Shown piece after piece: positions 1 to 12,969 of a DNA stretch of 64,000 nt. The translations under genes were made by a program, and so were the position numbers. Numbering within the stretch: the stretch's first letter is position 1; the number at the start of each line of letters is the position of its first letter. The DNA lies in NCBI RefSeq assembly GCF_019693445.1, contig NZ_JAHRBL010000001.1, positions 558,001-622,000 on the forward strand. The letters are read 5' to 3'. The notes under the pieces are model-generated. The model worked only from the letters and a program-made list of their open reading frames with translations, was not told the DNA's origin and ran no database searches. This stretch comes from Deinococcus aquaedulcis. Lineage in GTDB: Bacteria > Deinococcota > Deinococci > Deinococcales > Deinococcaceae.

Positions 1-334
<334 letters not shown>

Positions 335-348
335 GCAGGCCACAGGGA

Positions 349-384
349 GAGGCACCCGGCGGTGACGTTGCGGTGCCTCTTTTT
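349..384 (+). terminator. intrinsic terminator after the nucleotidase gene
   Basis: GAGGCACC (349-356) pairs with GGTGCCTC (372-379) and is followed by a T run (380-384), the classical stem plus U-tract layout. Confidence 0.85.
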
Positions 385-412
385 GGCTGTGGGCTCTGGG
401 CCATGAGCTGTG
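385..412 (-). repeat. heptad array (CANRGCY)x4, reverse orientation
   Basis: Read on the minus strand, 385-412 is four contiguous 7-mers: CACAGCT, CATGGCC, CAGAGCC, CACAGCC. It pairs with an oppositely oriented array at 716-743, so the two form an inverted pair around the spacer between the convergent nucleotidase and ftsZ genes. A related pair lies at 20739-20954. Confidence 0.8.
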
Positions 413-715
413 GGGCAGAGCAGGGCCGGAGGAGAAGCTGTCGTTTGGCGAACACCAGCGCGACCCTAGAGCCGTTGCCATCAAGAAGATGTTGAGTCTC
501 GACCCTTTCCTCTCGTGGGACTCGAAGAGTTGCGCCGCAGAGAGGGCCCCCGCGCAGCGAGGGGTGAGGGGGGTCTTCTGTCAATCGCTCCAGAGGCGAA
601 CCGTCCGTCGCCCCGGAGCGAACACCGGCGAACAACATCGGCAGACGTGGAATTGAGGCCCGCGCTCCAACCCCTCAATCCCACTCCTGATCCCCGCTCA
701 ATTCCTTTTTTTCCT
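413..715. other. non-coding spacer between two inverted heptad arrays
   Basis: There is no credible gene here. The stretch contains short GC-rich dyads (for example around 540-575) and a T-rich end (704-712). I see no promoter that clearly serves a neighbour. The short open frames in it have no protein-like composition. Confidence 0.5.
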
Positions 716-743
716 CATGGCCCATAGCTCATGGCTCAGAGCC
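716..743 (+). repeat. heptad array (CANRGCY)x4, forward orientation
   Basis: Four contiguous 7-mers, CATGGCC, CATAGCT, CATGGCT, CAGAGCC. It faces the array at 385-412 and lies 5 nt from the ftsZ terminator tract. Confidence 0.8.
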
Positions 744-748
744 AACAG

Positions 749-770
749 AAAAGCACCCCCGCAGAGGTGC
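749..770 (-). terminator. intrinsic terminator of ftsZ
   Basis: On the minus strand GCACC (770-766) pairs with GGTGC (757-753) around a short C-rich-strand loop, followed by TTTT (752-749). It starts about 16 nt after the ftsZ stop. Confidence 0.75.
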
Positions 771-785
771 CTTTCGTGCCTTCCT

Positions 786-1862
<1,077 letters not shown>

Positions 1863-1908
1863 CGTTCCTGACCCGCGCGCGGGGGCGCCGCCAGATTCAC
1901 TGCCGCGT

Positions 1909-1914
1909 AGTGTA
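1909..1914 (-). promoter_or_regulatory. candidate ftsZ promoter (-10 TACACT)
   Basis: TACACT on the minus strand lies 58 nt upstream of the ftsZ ATG and just downstream of the ftsA terminator. No good -35 is visible 17 bp upstream, so this is a moderate call. Confidence 0.45.
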
Positions 1915-1940
1915 CCGCAGCGCAGCGCGCTGGCCACAGC

Positions 1941-1968
1941 AAAAGAGCCAGAGCGGTGTGCGCGGCTC
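1941..1968 (-). terminator. intrinsic terminator or attenuator between ftsA and ftsZ
   Basis: On the minus strand GAGCC (1968-1964) pairs with GGCTC (1949-1945) and is followed by TTTT (1944-1941). It begins 18 nt after the ftsA stop. Confidence 0.65.
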
Positions 1969-1986
1969 CGGCCCTTTTGCGGCGGC

Positions 1987-4054
<2,068 letters not shown>

Positions 4055-4079
<25 letters not shown>

Positions 4080-4939
4080 AATTCGTATTCCAGTTCCAGC
4101 GGCACGCCCACCCGCGCCCGGATGATGTCCAGCAGCGCGTGCACATCGGCGGCTGTGGCGCCCCCCAGGTTCACGATGAAGTTGGCGTGCTCGGGGGCAA
4201 TAAGGGCGCCGCCCACCCGGGTGCCTTTCAGGCCCGCCTCATCAATCAGCTTGCCCGCGCTCACGCCGCCAGGGTTTTTAAAGGCGCAGCCCGGCGTTTT
4301 CATCTTGGGTTGCCCCTTCCGGGCCTGGTCAGCAAAATCCATCTTGGCCAGCACGGCTTCGGGGGTGCTCACGGTCAGGGCCAGACGCACGCGCGTGACT
4401 ACATGGTTGCGGGGAATGCCGCTCTGGCGGTAGCCCCAGGGCAGGTCGGCGGGGGTAACCTGCCGCGTGCCTTCGGGCGTCACGATCTCCAGGGTGTGCA
4501 GGCCGTCGAACATCTCGCCGTAGCGGGTGCCTGCGTTCATCCACACCGCGCCGCCCACCTGCGCGGGAATGCCCACGGTGCCTTCCAGCCCGCTCAGGCC
4601 CAGTTTCTGCAACTGCCGCACCAACCCGGGCAGGGGCACGCCGCCGCCCACCCAGCCGGTGACCACGCGTTCGGGGGTGCTGAGGATGGGGTCCGGGGTC
4701 AGGTCACGCTCGGCCAGTGGGCCAGAGAGGCGAATCACCCGTTCGGGCACCCCCGCATCCGACACCACGAGGTTGCTGCCGCCGCCCAGCACGCGGTAGG
4801 GGCGCTCCATCGCTTCCCGCAGAGCCTCGTGCGACTCCACGAACCACACCTCGGCCTCGCCACCCACGCCCAGGGTGGTAAAGCGCGACAGGGGCAGCCG
4901 TTCCACCCGGGCGCCGGTACGGCTGACCGTCGCGGTCAC
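4055..4939 (-). CDS. murB: UDP-N-acetylenolpyruvoylglucosamine reductase MurB
   Basis: MurB is the FAD-dependent enzyme that reduces UDP-GlcNAc-enolpyruvate to UDP-MurNAc in peptidoglycan synthesis. FAD-binding signatures are GGGSNLVVSDAG and LEGTVGIPAQVGGAVWMNAG. The proton-donor loop reads GCAFKNPGG, with Cys where many MurBs have Ser, and the C-terminal block HANFIVNLGGATAADV is typical. The start is placed at GTG 4939 because it overlaps the murC stop as GTGA and has GGAGG 7 nt upstream. A longer frame to 4975 lies wholly inside murC. The product is 294 residues. Confidence 0.95.
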
Positions 4940-6373
4940 GCCGCGCCTCCCACGAGGTCGCGCGAGAGCTTCCACACGTCGCCCGCGCCCATGGTCACGA
5001 TCACGTCGCGGCTGCTGGCGGTGTCGCGCAGCACGCGCAGCACCTCCGCGCGGTCGGGCAGGTAGCGCACGCCCGCGTGCCCGCGCTGGGTCATGCGCTC
5101 GGAAATCAGGGTGGCGTGAATGCCCTCTATGGGCGCTTCACTGGCGGCGGCAATGTCGAGCAGCAGCACCTCGTCGGCGTCCATCAGGGCGTCGGCCAGC
5201 CGGGGCCAGGACTGCTGGGTGCGCAGATAACGGTGCGGCTGAAACACCACCCGCACCCGGCGCCCGGTCTGGCGGGCGGCCTGCACGGCGGCGGCCACCT
5301 TGGTGGCGTTGTGGGCGTAATCGTCAATGACCAGCGCGCCGTTCAGTTCGCCCACGCGCTGCCAGCGCCGCCCCGGGCCCTGGAACCCGGCCAGGGCGGC
5401 GGCGGCCTGCGCCATGTTCCCGCCGTGCAGGTCCACCACCGCCAGCGCGGCCAGGGCATTCAGGACGTTGTGGGTGCCGGGCAGGGCCACCCGGGCCTCG
5501 GCCAGCGGCTCGCCGCGCCGCAGGACCGTGAAACTGGTGCCTTCGGCATCGGGGCGCAGGTTCACGGCGCGGTAATCGGCGCCTTCGGCCTGCCCGTAGC
5601 TCAGGCGCTCGCGGGCGCCCGCGCACAGCTCGTCCAGCCCCGGCCAGTCGGCGCACAGCAGCACCCGCCCCGACTGCGCCACGAAGCGGGCAAAGGCCGC
5701 GTGCTGCTCTTCCACGGTTTCCCAGTAGGTGGCCTGGGCGCCGCCCACATGGTCATCCTCGGCATTGGTAAACACGGCTGTGCCTGCCCCCAGCGCCGCG
5801 AAGCCCTTGTCGGACTCGTCCACCTCGGCCACAAAGGGACCGCGCCCCAGCCGGGCGTTGCTACCGAACTCCGGCACGATGCCGCCCACAAACGCAGACG
5901 GGTCCAGGCCGGCTCCGGTCAGTGCCACGGCAATCATGGAGGTGGTGGTCGTTTTGCCGTGGGTGCCAATCACCCCCACGCTGGGCCCGGCGCGCAGCAG
6001 CTCGTCCAGCAGCGCCATGCGCGGCCGGATCTCAATGCCCGCGCCCTCGGCGGCCTGCAACTCGGGATGATCCTTTGGGACCGCTTCCGAGGCCACCAGA
6101 ATGTCAATGGGGCCGTACGGGACTTCGGTCACATGCTCGGCGGCGTGGCCGGCAGCCACCGGAATGCCCTCGGCGCCCAGGCGGGCCGTGAGGTCGCTGG
6201 CCGCTTCATCGCAGCCGCTGACGCGGTGGCCCTGCGCTGAAAGCAGGCGGGCGAAGGCACTCATACCGATGCCGCCAATGCCCATCAGGTGATAGTGCAG
6301 CGCGGGGGCGGAGGCAGAAGACACGGATTGGGACGCCGCAGCCGGGCTGGGCGGGGGAGAAGCAGAAGCAGGG

Positions 6374-6381
<8 letters not shown>
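4936..6381 (-). CDS. murC: UDP-N-acetylmuramate--L-alanine ligase MurC
   Basis: MurC adds L-Ala to UDP-MurNAc using ATP. The product has the N-terminal nucleotide-sugar fold (HLMGIGGIGMSAFA), the Mur ligase P-loop GTHGKTTTTSM, the EVDESD metal/ATP region, and the C-terminal ligase domain with DDYAHNATKV. The ATG at 6381 overlaps the murG end by 8 nt; a GTG at 6402 would add seven residues (MKGPPPP) and cannot be excluded. The first 28 or so residues are a low-complexity Ala/Ser/Pro stretch not usual in MurC. At 481 residues the length is normal. Confidence 0.95.
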
Positions 6382-7543
<1,162 letters not shown>

Positions 7544-7546
<3 letters not shown>

Positions 7547-7560
7547 TGGGGGGGAGTGTA
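7544..7560 (-). promoter_or_regulatory. murG operon promoter, near-leaderless
   Basis: TACACT (7560-7555) is followed by 8 nt and then the murG ATG. Confidence 0.6.
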
Positions 7561-7578
7561 GCGGGTTGGGGGGTGGTG

Positions 7579-7666
7579 AGTGGGCAGTGGAAAGTGGGAA
7601 GTGGGAAAAACACAGGGCGCGGCCAAGCTGGCGCGCCCTGCGTACTTCTACTCCCTACTCACCACT
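7579..7666. repeat. inverted pair of AGTGGGA-type heptad arrays around a GC hairpin
   Basis: On the plus strand 7579-7606 is AGTGGGC, AGTGGAA, AGTGGGA, AGTGGGA. Read on the minus strand, 7666-7646 gives three further units, AGTGGTG, AGTAGGG and AGTAGAA. Between them CAGGGCGCG (7613-7621) pairs with CGCGCCCTG (7632-7640). The structure begins 9 nt after the AIM24-family stop and probably acts as its terminator. Confidence 0.75.
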
Positions 7667-7674
7667 TCCCCTCT

Positions 7675-8439
<765 letters not shown>

Positions 8440-8442
<3 letters not shown>

Positions 8443-8455
8443 ATGGCCTAGGGTA
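8440..8455 (-). promoter_or_regulatory. leaderless promoter of the AIM24-family gene
   Basis: TACCCT (8455-8450), 7-nt gap, ATG (8442). No Shine-Dalgarno. Confidence 0.65.
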
Positions 8456-8485
8456 CGACACCCCCAGCCTAAAGGTTGCCGAGGG

Positions 8486-8506
8486 GGGGGCCGGTGCGGG
8501 GCCCCC
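8486..8506. terminator. GC-rich hairpin after the aminotransferase gene
   Basis: GGGGGCC (8486-8492) pairs with GGCCCCC (8500-8506), 13 nt past the aminotransferase stop on the minus strand. It has no T run, so it is a weak terminator candidate. Confidence 0.4.
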
Positions 8507-8518
8507 AGATGCCCGATT

Positions 8519-9694
8519 TCAGAGCAATGTGCCCAGGCGGCGCAGCACCTCTTCAATCGTGGCCATATCCGTGGCGTAGCTCAGACGCACCTGGCCGGGC
8601 GCGGCAAAGTCCGTTCCGGGCACGACGGCCACCTGCGCCTCGTCCAGGATTCGCCGGGCCGCTTCCAGTTCATCCTCGTGAATCCGGGTCGTGTCGGCCA
8701 TGACATAGAAGGCGCCCTGAGGCATGGGGGTGGGTAGGCCCAGGGCACCAAGGCCAGCCACGATGCGGTCGCGTCGGGCGCGGTAGGCCTGCCGGGCCTC
8801 CTCGATGAAGCGTGCGGTGGCCTCATGCTGCTCCAGCGCCGCCAGGGCCGCGTACTGGCTGACACTGCTGGCATTGCTGGTGCTCTGCGACTGCAGGGCG
8901 TTCATGGCGGCGATCACGGCCTTCGGTCCACCGGCGTAGCCAATTCGCCAGCCGGTCATGGCATAGGCCTTGCTGGCCCCGTTGATGGTCAGCGTGTGGT
9001 CCGGCGCAAAGGTACCGATGCTCACCTGCTCGGCCCCGTACACCAGATGCTCGTACATTTCATCGGTCACGATGACCAGCCCGTGCCGCTGCGCCAGCTC
9101 AGCCACCGCCTGCAGCGTTTGCGGTGGAAAGACTGCGCCGGTGGGGTTTCCGGGGCTGTTCAGCACGATCATGCGGGTGCGCGGGGTGATCCGGGCCGCC
9201 ACTTCCTCCGGGTCGAGTTGAAAGCCGCTGGCCGCCGTGGTGGGCACCGCCACGGTCACCCCCCCGGCCAGCGTGATCATCTCCGGGTAGCTGACCCAGT
9301 ACGGGGCGGGGATCAGCACCTCGTCGCCGGGGTTCAGCAGCGCGAAAAAGGCATTGAAGAGGGCCTGCTTGCCGCCGCTGGTCACGGTGACCTCAGCCGG
9401 GGCATAGCTCAGGCCATTTTCCCGCGAAAACTTGGCACTGATGGCCTCGCGCAGTTCGGGGATGCCGTTGACAGCGGTGTATTTGGTCTTGCCGCTCTCG
9501 ATGGCCTGGATGGCGGCGGCCTTGATGTGCGGCGGCGTGTCGAAATCCGGCTCGCCCACGCTCATTGAAATCACGTCCAGCCCCTGTCTTTTCAGCTCCA
9601 ATGCGCGGCTGGTGACCGCCACCGTGGCTGAAGGTTTGAGGCTCTGGGCCCGCGCCGAGAGCGTGAAGGGGGAGACCGAAGAAAGGCCGCTCAT
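8519..9694 (-). CDS. class I aminotransferase, aspartate aminotransferase type
   Basis: This is a PLP-dependent fold-type I enzyme of 391 residues, most like the bacterial aspartate/prephenate aminotransferase group. Visible landmarks: SVGEPDFDTPPHI near the N-terminus, VTSGGKQALFN, PAPYWVSYPEM, the NSPGNPTG substrate/PLP block, the catalytic lysine in NGASKAYAMTGWRIGY, and the C-terminal carboxylate-binding arginine in RLSYAT. It probably exchanges the amino group between aspartate and 2-oxoglutarate; substrate breadth cannot be read from sequence. ATG 9694 is chosen because TACCTT lies 7 nt upstream; a TTG at 9703 is also in frame. Confidence 0.93.
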   Translation of the reverse strand: MSGLSSVSPFTLSARAQSLKPSATVAVTSRALELKRQGLDVISMSVGEPDFDTPPHIKAAAIQAIESGKTKYTAVNGIPELREAISAKFSRENGLSYAPAEVTVTSGGKQALFNAFFALLNPGDEVLIPAPYWVSYPEMITLAGGVTVAVPTTAASGFQLDPEEVAARITPRTRMIVLNSPGNPTGAVFPPQTLQAVAELAQRHGLVIVTDEMYEHLVYGAEQVSIGTFAPDHTLTINGASKAYAMTGWRIGYAGGPKAVIAAMNALQSQSTSNASSVSQYAALAALEQHEATARFIEEARQAYRARRDRIVAGLGALGLPTPMPQGAFYVMADTTRIHEDELEAARRILDEAQVAVVPGTDFAAPGQVRLSYATDMATIEEVLRRLGTLL

Positions 9695-9707
9695 ACCCCG
9701 CAAGGTA
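9692..9707 (-). promoter_or_regulatory. leaderless promoter of the aminotransferase gene
   Basis: TACCTT (9707-9702), 7-nt gap, ATG (9694). Confidence 0.65.
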
Positions 9708-9738
9708 CAGGCGGCCCTGGGCGGGCGCGGCCAGAAGT

Positions 9739-10245
9739 TTAGAAGCGGTAGGTCAGGCCCAGGCGCACCGAGGGCGAGGGGAAGGTAAAGCGGTGTGGGC
9801 CGGTGTCGCCGGGCACGCCGCCATTGCCAACCCGGAAGTCGTTCAGGACAGTGTAGCGCAGGCCCCCTTCGGCGTAGAAGCCCAGGTGCTCGCGGGTGCG
9901 GCCCCGGTAGCCCAGCACGCCCCCGGCCCGCCAGCCGCCGCCCGCACTGGCCGTGACCCCCACCGAGGGCCCGCCGTACCAGCCCACATTGCCCTGAGCC
10001 AGCAGCAGGTCGGCGCCGAAGAAGAGGACGGGCGAAACCTCAACCTGCGCCCGGGGCTCCACGGTCAGACCGCCCAGTCGGCTCACAGGCAGCGAAAACC
10101 CCAGCTGCGCGGTGGGGAGGATGGTTTCCAGCCCCACGCCAGCCCAGAGCTGGGCATCGGTGGTGGCCGGGATAGGCACCGTTTGCGCTGCAGCGCTGCC
10201 AGCGGCGATGAGAAGAAGTAATGAAGGAATCTTAAGAAAGCTCAT
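9739..10245 (-). CDS. exported beta-barrel-like protein, paralogue 1
   Basis: Unrecognised product of 168 residues. It starts with a clear signal peptide (MSFLKIPSLLLLIAAGSAAAQ) and continues with alternating polar/hydrophobic strands rich in Gly, ending with LGLTYRF; a terminal aromatic residue is typical of small outer-membrane beta-barrels. A related protein follows upstream at 10531-11007: both contain NVGWYGGPSVG- or NVNLYGGPSVG-like blocks and both end TYRF. The TACACT box 9 nt before the ATG gives each gene its own promoter. Function unknown; an outer-layer structural or porin-like role is inference. Confidence 0.75.
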   Translation of the reverse strand: MSFLKIPSLLLLIAAGSAAAQTVPIPATTDAQLWAGVGLETILPTAQLGFSLPVSRLGGLTVEPRAQVEVSPVLFFGADLLLAQGNVGWYGGPSVGVTASAGGGWRAGGVLGYRGRTREHLGFYAEGGLRYTVLNDFRVGNGGVPGDTGPHRFTFPSPSVRLGLTYRF

Positions 10246-10260
10246 GCGCTGCGGAGTGTA
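10243..10260 (-). promoter_or_regulatory. near-leaderless promoter of beta-barrel paralogue 1
   Basis: TACACT (10260-10255), 9-nt gap, ATG (10245). Confidence 0.5.
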
Positions 10261-10430
10261 CTACCTCAAGGCGGTGGTCGTAGGCGCATGTGGGGCCGGG
10301 TGCGCTGCTCATGTCCAATCGGGTGGAGGCCAGCGCACGCGCTTCTCTCAGCGCGCGTGGTCCAGTGCGGCTTCAGCGGGGCCGTTGGCACCCTTTTCTC
10401 GCAGCACCCCATTCCACCCTGCGGCCTGAA

Positions 10431-10459
10431 AGCGGCCCCTCCCTTTCGTGGGGGCCGCT
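10431..10459. terminator. hairpin downstream of beta-barrel paralogue 2
   Basis: AGCGGCCCC (10431-10439) pairs perfectly with GGGGCCGCT (10451-10459). It lies 72 nt past the minus-strand stop at 10531. The T-rich side (TCTTTT) is on the plus strand, so orientation is uncertain. Confidence 0.5.
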
Positions 10460-10530
10460 GTCTTTTGCAGAGCCTCACTTCGTCCCAGAGCCGCCAAGGG
10501 GAACATCTGGGGTGGATCTGGGGTCCGCTT

Positions 10531-11007
10531 TCAAAACCGGTACGTCACGCCGAAGGCCCCGCCGGCCAGGGGAAACGGAATGAAGTTCGCCGAGTCAAAC
10601 ATGGCTCGGAAGCGGGCCTCGCTGAACCAGCCCACGTTGCCGCCGCCGAACTGCCCGCGCAGCCCGCCGGTCACGCCCACCAGCCACAGCCCCCCCACGG
10701 CGTAGCCCACGCTGGGCCCGCCATACAGGTTCACATTTCCGCTGTTGCCCGAGAACAGCAGATCGGCATTGATGGTGCTCAGGGGGCCCGTCACGTCGGG
10801 CAGGGGCAGCAGGTACACCGAGGCGCTGCCGCGCAGTTCGGCATTCAGGCCAGCAACCTGGCCCACGGGCGCACTGAGCCCCAGCGTGAGGCCGGGGGCG
10901 ATATAGGCTTCGGTGCCCGCCCCACCCCACACGGTGAGGCCGGTGGTCTGGGCTCCGGCGGTACCGGCAAGCAGGAGAGTAAGGGCGAGAGAGAGACGCA
11001 TCTTCAT
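10531..11007 (-). CDS. exported beta-barrel-like protein, paralogue 2
   Basis: The 158-residue product has a signal peptide (MKMRLSLALTLLLAGTAGAQ) followed by amphipathic beta strands with repeated Gly and aromatic residues, and ends FGVTYRF. It matches paralogue 1 in length, in the YGGPSVGY block and in the C-terminal aromatic residue, so the two look like a tandem duplication that has diverged. ATG 11007 is preferred because TACGAT lies 9 nt upstream, the same spacing as in paralogue 1; the open frame runs on to 11097 without a signal peptide. Function unknown. Confidence 0.75.
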   Translation of the reverse strand: MKMRLSLALTLLLAGTAGAQTTGLTVWGGAGTEAYIAPGLTLGLSAPVGQVAGLNAELRGSASVYLLPLPDVTGPLSTINADLLFSGNSGNVNLYGGPSVGYAVGGLWLVGVTGGLRGQFGGGNVGWFSEARFRAMFDSANFIPFPLAGGAFGVTYRF

Positions 11008-11022
11008 GTGACGTTCATCGTA
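11005..11022 (-). promoter_or_regulatory. near-leaderless promoter of beta-barrel paralogue 2
   Basis: TACGAT (11022-11017), 9-nt gap, ATG (11007). Confidence 0.5.
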
Positions 11023-11120
11023 GCCGCCCGCAGGCCCCCGCGTTGCGGCACATAAGGCACCGGCCCACTGCCAAAAGCAGGTGGGCCGGCGCCGCACAGC
11101 CTCGTTTTAATGCCGCTCTT

Positions 11121-11705
11121 CTAATGCAGCAGACCGATGCTCCGGGCGCGGCTCACGGCCTCGGTGCGGTCGCCAGCGTCCAGCTTGGCGTACAGGCGGG
11201 CCAGGTGGTCCTTGACCGTATCGGGCGACACGCCCAGGTTCTTGGCGATCTCCTTGTTGGAGTAGCCCTGGGCCAGCAGGGGCAGCACCTCGGATTCACG
11301 GGGGGTCAGGCGCGGCACGTCCACATGGGGCAGGCGGTCCACATCCGGGTTGGCCACGATGTCGCGCAGCTGCCGGGCCAGACTCTCGGGGTCAGTCTCC
11401 TTGCTCACGTACCCGCGTGCCCCGGCGGCGCGGGCGGCCTGCACGATGGCGGGCTCGGCAAAGGTGGTGATCAGTACGCTCACCAGCCGGGGGTTGGTCT
11501 GGCGCAGCCGCTCGCAGACCTCAATGCCGGTCATGCCGGGCATCTTCACGTCCAGCAGCGCAGCGTCGGGCTGCAGGGCGCGGCAGGCTTCCAGCGCCGC
11601 GAGGCCGTCGCTGGCTTCGGCCACCACGTCAAAGCCCTGGTGAATCAGGGCGTATTTCAGGCCCATACGGAAGAGGGGGTGGTCGTCGGCAATAACGAGT
11701 CTCAT
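11121..11705 (-). CDS. two-component response regulator, NarL/LuxR type
   Basis: The 194-residue product has a receiver domain (residues 1-120: acidic pair in VIADDHPLFR, phosphoacceptor Asp in LLDVKMPGMTG, Lys in YVSKETD) and a LuxR-type DNA-binding helix-turn-helix (LTPRESEVLPLLAQGYSNKEIAKNLGVSPDTVKDH, read in two halves around residue 150). It is a DNA-binding transcription factor. Its ATG overlaps the stop of the upstream histidine kinase (ATGA), so the two form a cognate pair. The target could include its own promoter, where a dyad sits at 12813-12837. Confidence 0.92.
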   Translation of the reverse strand: MRLVIADDHPLFRMGLKYALIHQGFDVVAEASDGLAALEACRALQPDAALLDVKMPGMTGIEVCERLRQTNPRLVSVLITTFAEPAIVQAARAAGARGYVSKETDPESLARQLRDIVANPDVDRLPHVDVPRLTPRESEVLPLLAQGYSNKEIAKNLGVSPDTVKDHLARLYAKLDAGDRTEAVSRARSIGLLH

Positions 11706-12787
11706 GGGGAAACCTCCGGCAACAAGAGCGTGAAGCGGGTCTGGGCGGGCGGGGACAGGGGAGCACCGGCAGGGGCTTCGGGGGGGGGGTGGCCGGAGGC
11801 AGAGGAAGGAGGAGAATGGCGGGTATAGCGCAACTCACCGCCGTGCGCTTCGGCGATGCGGCGGGCGATAAACAGGCCTAGACCCGCTGTGCCAGCGGTG
11901 TACTGCTGGCCCGCAATGGTGGTGGGCTGGACGTTGAACGGCTGGGCCAGTTCGGACAGGGGCGCGGCCAGCCCGGGGCCGTCGTCGGTGACGTGCAGGC
12001 CCTCACCCGACACGCTGAGGGTGACCTCGTGCGTGGCGTAGCGCAGGGCGTTTACGGTGAGGTTCATCACGGCGCGTTCCAGCACCGCCCGGTCCGCCTG
12101 GGCGTGGCCGTGACCTTCGACCCGCACGGTCAGGTCGCGCTCCTGGGCCTGCGGGGCCACGCGCTGCGCCACGTCGTCCAGCAGCGCGCGCAGGTCGGTG
12201 CGGGCGGGCTGCACCTGCACGTCTTCCTGTTCAAAGCGGTGCGCATCGGCCATCTGCTGCACCAGGGCCAGCAGGCGCCCGGTTTCGGCCTGAATCTGCT
12301 CGCCCATCAGGCGGCGCTCGTGGTCCGGCAGGGGCAGCGTGGTGAGGATCTTGGTGAGGTGCCCGGTGGCGATCAGCGGGGTTTTCAGGTCGTGCACCAG
12401 GGTGGCGATAAAGGCGTTGCGCCGGGCCTGTTCGGTTCCCAGGCGCGAGAGCAGGCCCGTAAAAGCCGCGCGCAGCGAGCGCACCTCGGCCGGGTCGTCG
12501 CGCTGGGCGGCCTGAAAGTCGCCGTGTTCCACCTGCGCCTGCAGGCGGCTGACCGGGCGCAGCAGCGTGCCGCTGAGCAGGTAGCCCATGGCCGCCGACA
12601 GCGCCCCCACCACCGCCATCCAGGCCAGCAGCGGCAGCGGGGGCACGTCGGGCCGGGCCATCAGGGTCAGGATGATGTTGGGCAAAAAGGCCAGCAGGAA
12701 AATCACGAAGGTGAACTGTGAACGCAGCGTCCGCACGCGGCCCACGGCGGCGCCGGGGCGCAGGGGAACAGCGGCGGACGTGGGCAT
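11702..12787 (-). CDS. membrane sensor histidine kinase
   Basis: A 361-residue kinase with two N-terminal membrane helices separated by a very short external loop (about residues 26-45 and 52-75), a HAMP-like segment, a HisKA dimerisation domain with the phosphorylated His in LVHDLKTPL, and an HATPase_c domain (N box NLTVNALRYA, DDGPGL, GTAGLGLF). A Pro-rich insert of about 25 residues sits between the last ATPase motif and the C-terminus. With almost no external domain it probably senses the membrane itself or an intramembrane partner. TACGCT lies 7 nt before the ATG, giving a leaderless start. Confidence 0.9.
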   Translation of the reverse strand: MPTSAAVPLRPGAAVGRVRTLRSQFTFVIFLLAFLPNIILTLMARPDVPPLPLLAWMAVVGALSAAMGYLLSGTLLRPVSRLQAQVEHGDFQAAQRDDPAEVRSLRAAFTGLLSRLGTEQARRNAFIATLVHDLKTPLIATGHLTKILTTLPLPDHERRLMGEQIQAETGRLLALVQQMADAHRFEQEDVQVQPARTDLRALLDDVAQRVAPQAQERDLTVRVEGHGHAQADRAVLERAVMNLTVNALRYATHEVTLSVSGEGLHVTDDGPGLAAPLSELAQPFNVQPTTIAGQQYTAGTAGLGLFIARRIAEAHGGELRYTRHSPPSSASGHPPPEAPAGAPLSPPAQTRFTLLLPEVSP

Positions 12788-12837
12788 GGCGCTCAGCGTA
12801 GAGCGGCGCCTCTGACAGAACCCTCACGGGTCTGTCA
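12785..12837 (-). promoter_or_regulatory. kinase/regulator promoter with a dyad operator
   Basis: TACGCT (12800-12795) is 7 nt from the ATG at 12787. Immediately upstream, TGACAGA (12813-12819) and TCTGTCA (12831-12837) form a perfect 7-bp inverted repeat with 11 nt between, extended by CCC/GGG. The dyad occupies the -35 position, as expected for an operator. Confidence 0.6.
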
Positions 12838-12903
12838 ACCCCCACCCCCGGCGAATGCCCCCTTCCTGGGCAGCCCGCTGCGGCAGCGCTGCGACCCACG
12901 ACC

Positions 12904-12931
12904 AGGGCCACCTCCCGCAGAAGGTGGCCCT
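12904..12931. terminator. hairpin after the coiled-coil operon
   Basis: AGGGCCACCT (12904-12913) pairs with AGGTGGCCCT (12922-12931), 39 nt past the stop at 12970. No T run on the minus strand. Confidence 0.5.
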
Positions 12932-12969
12932 GATGGGTGAAGGTCAGGCGGTGCCCAGAAACGTCCGGC

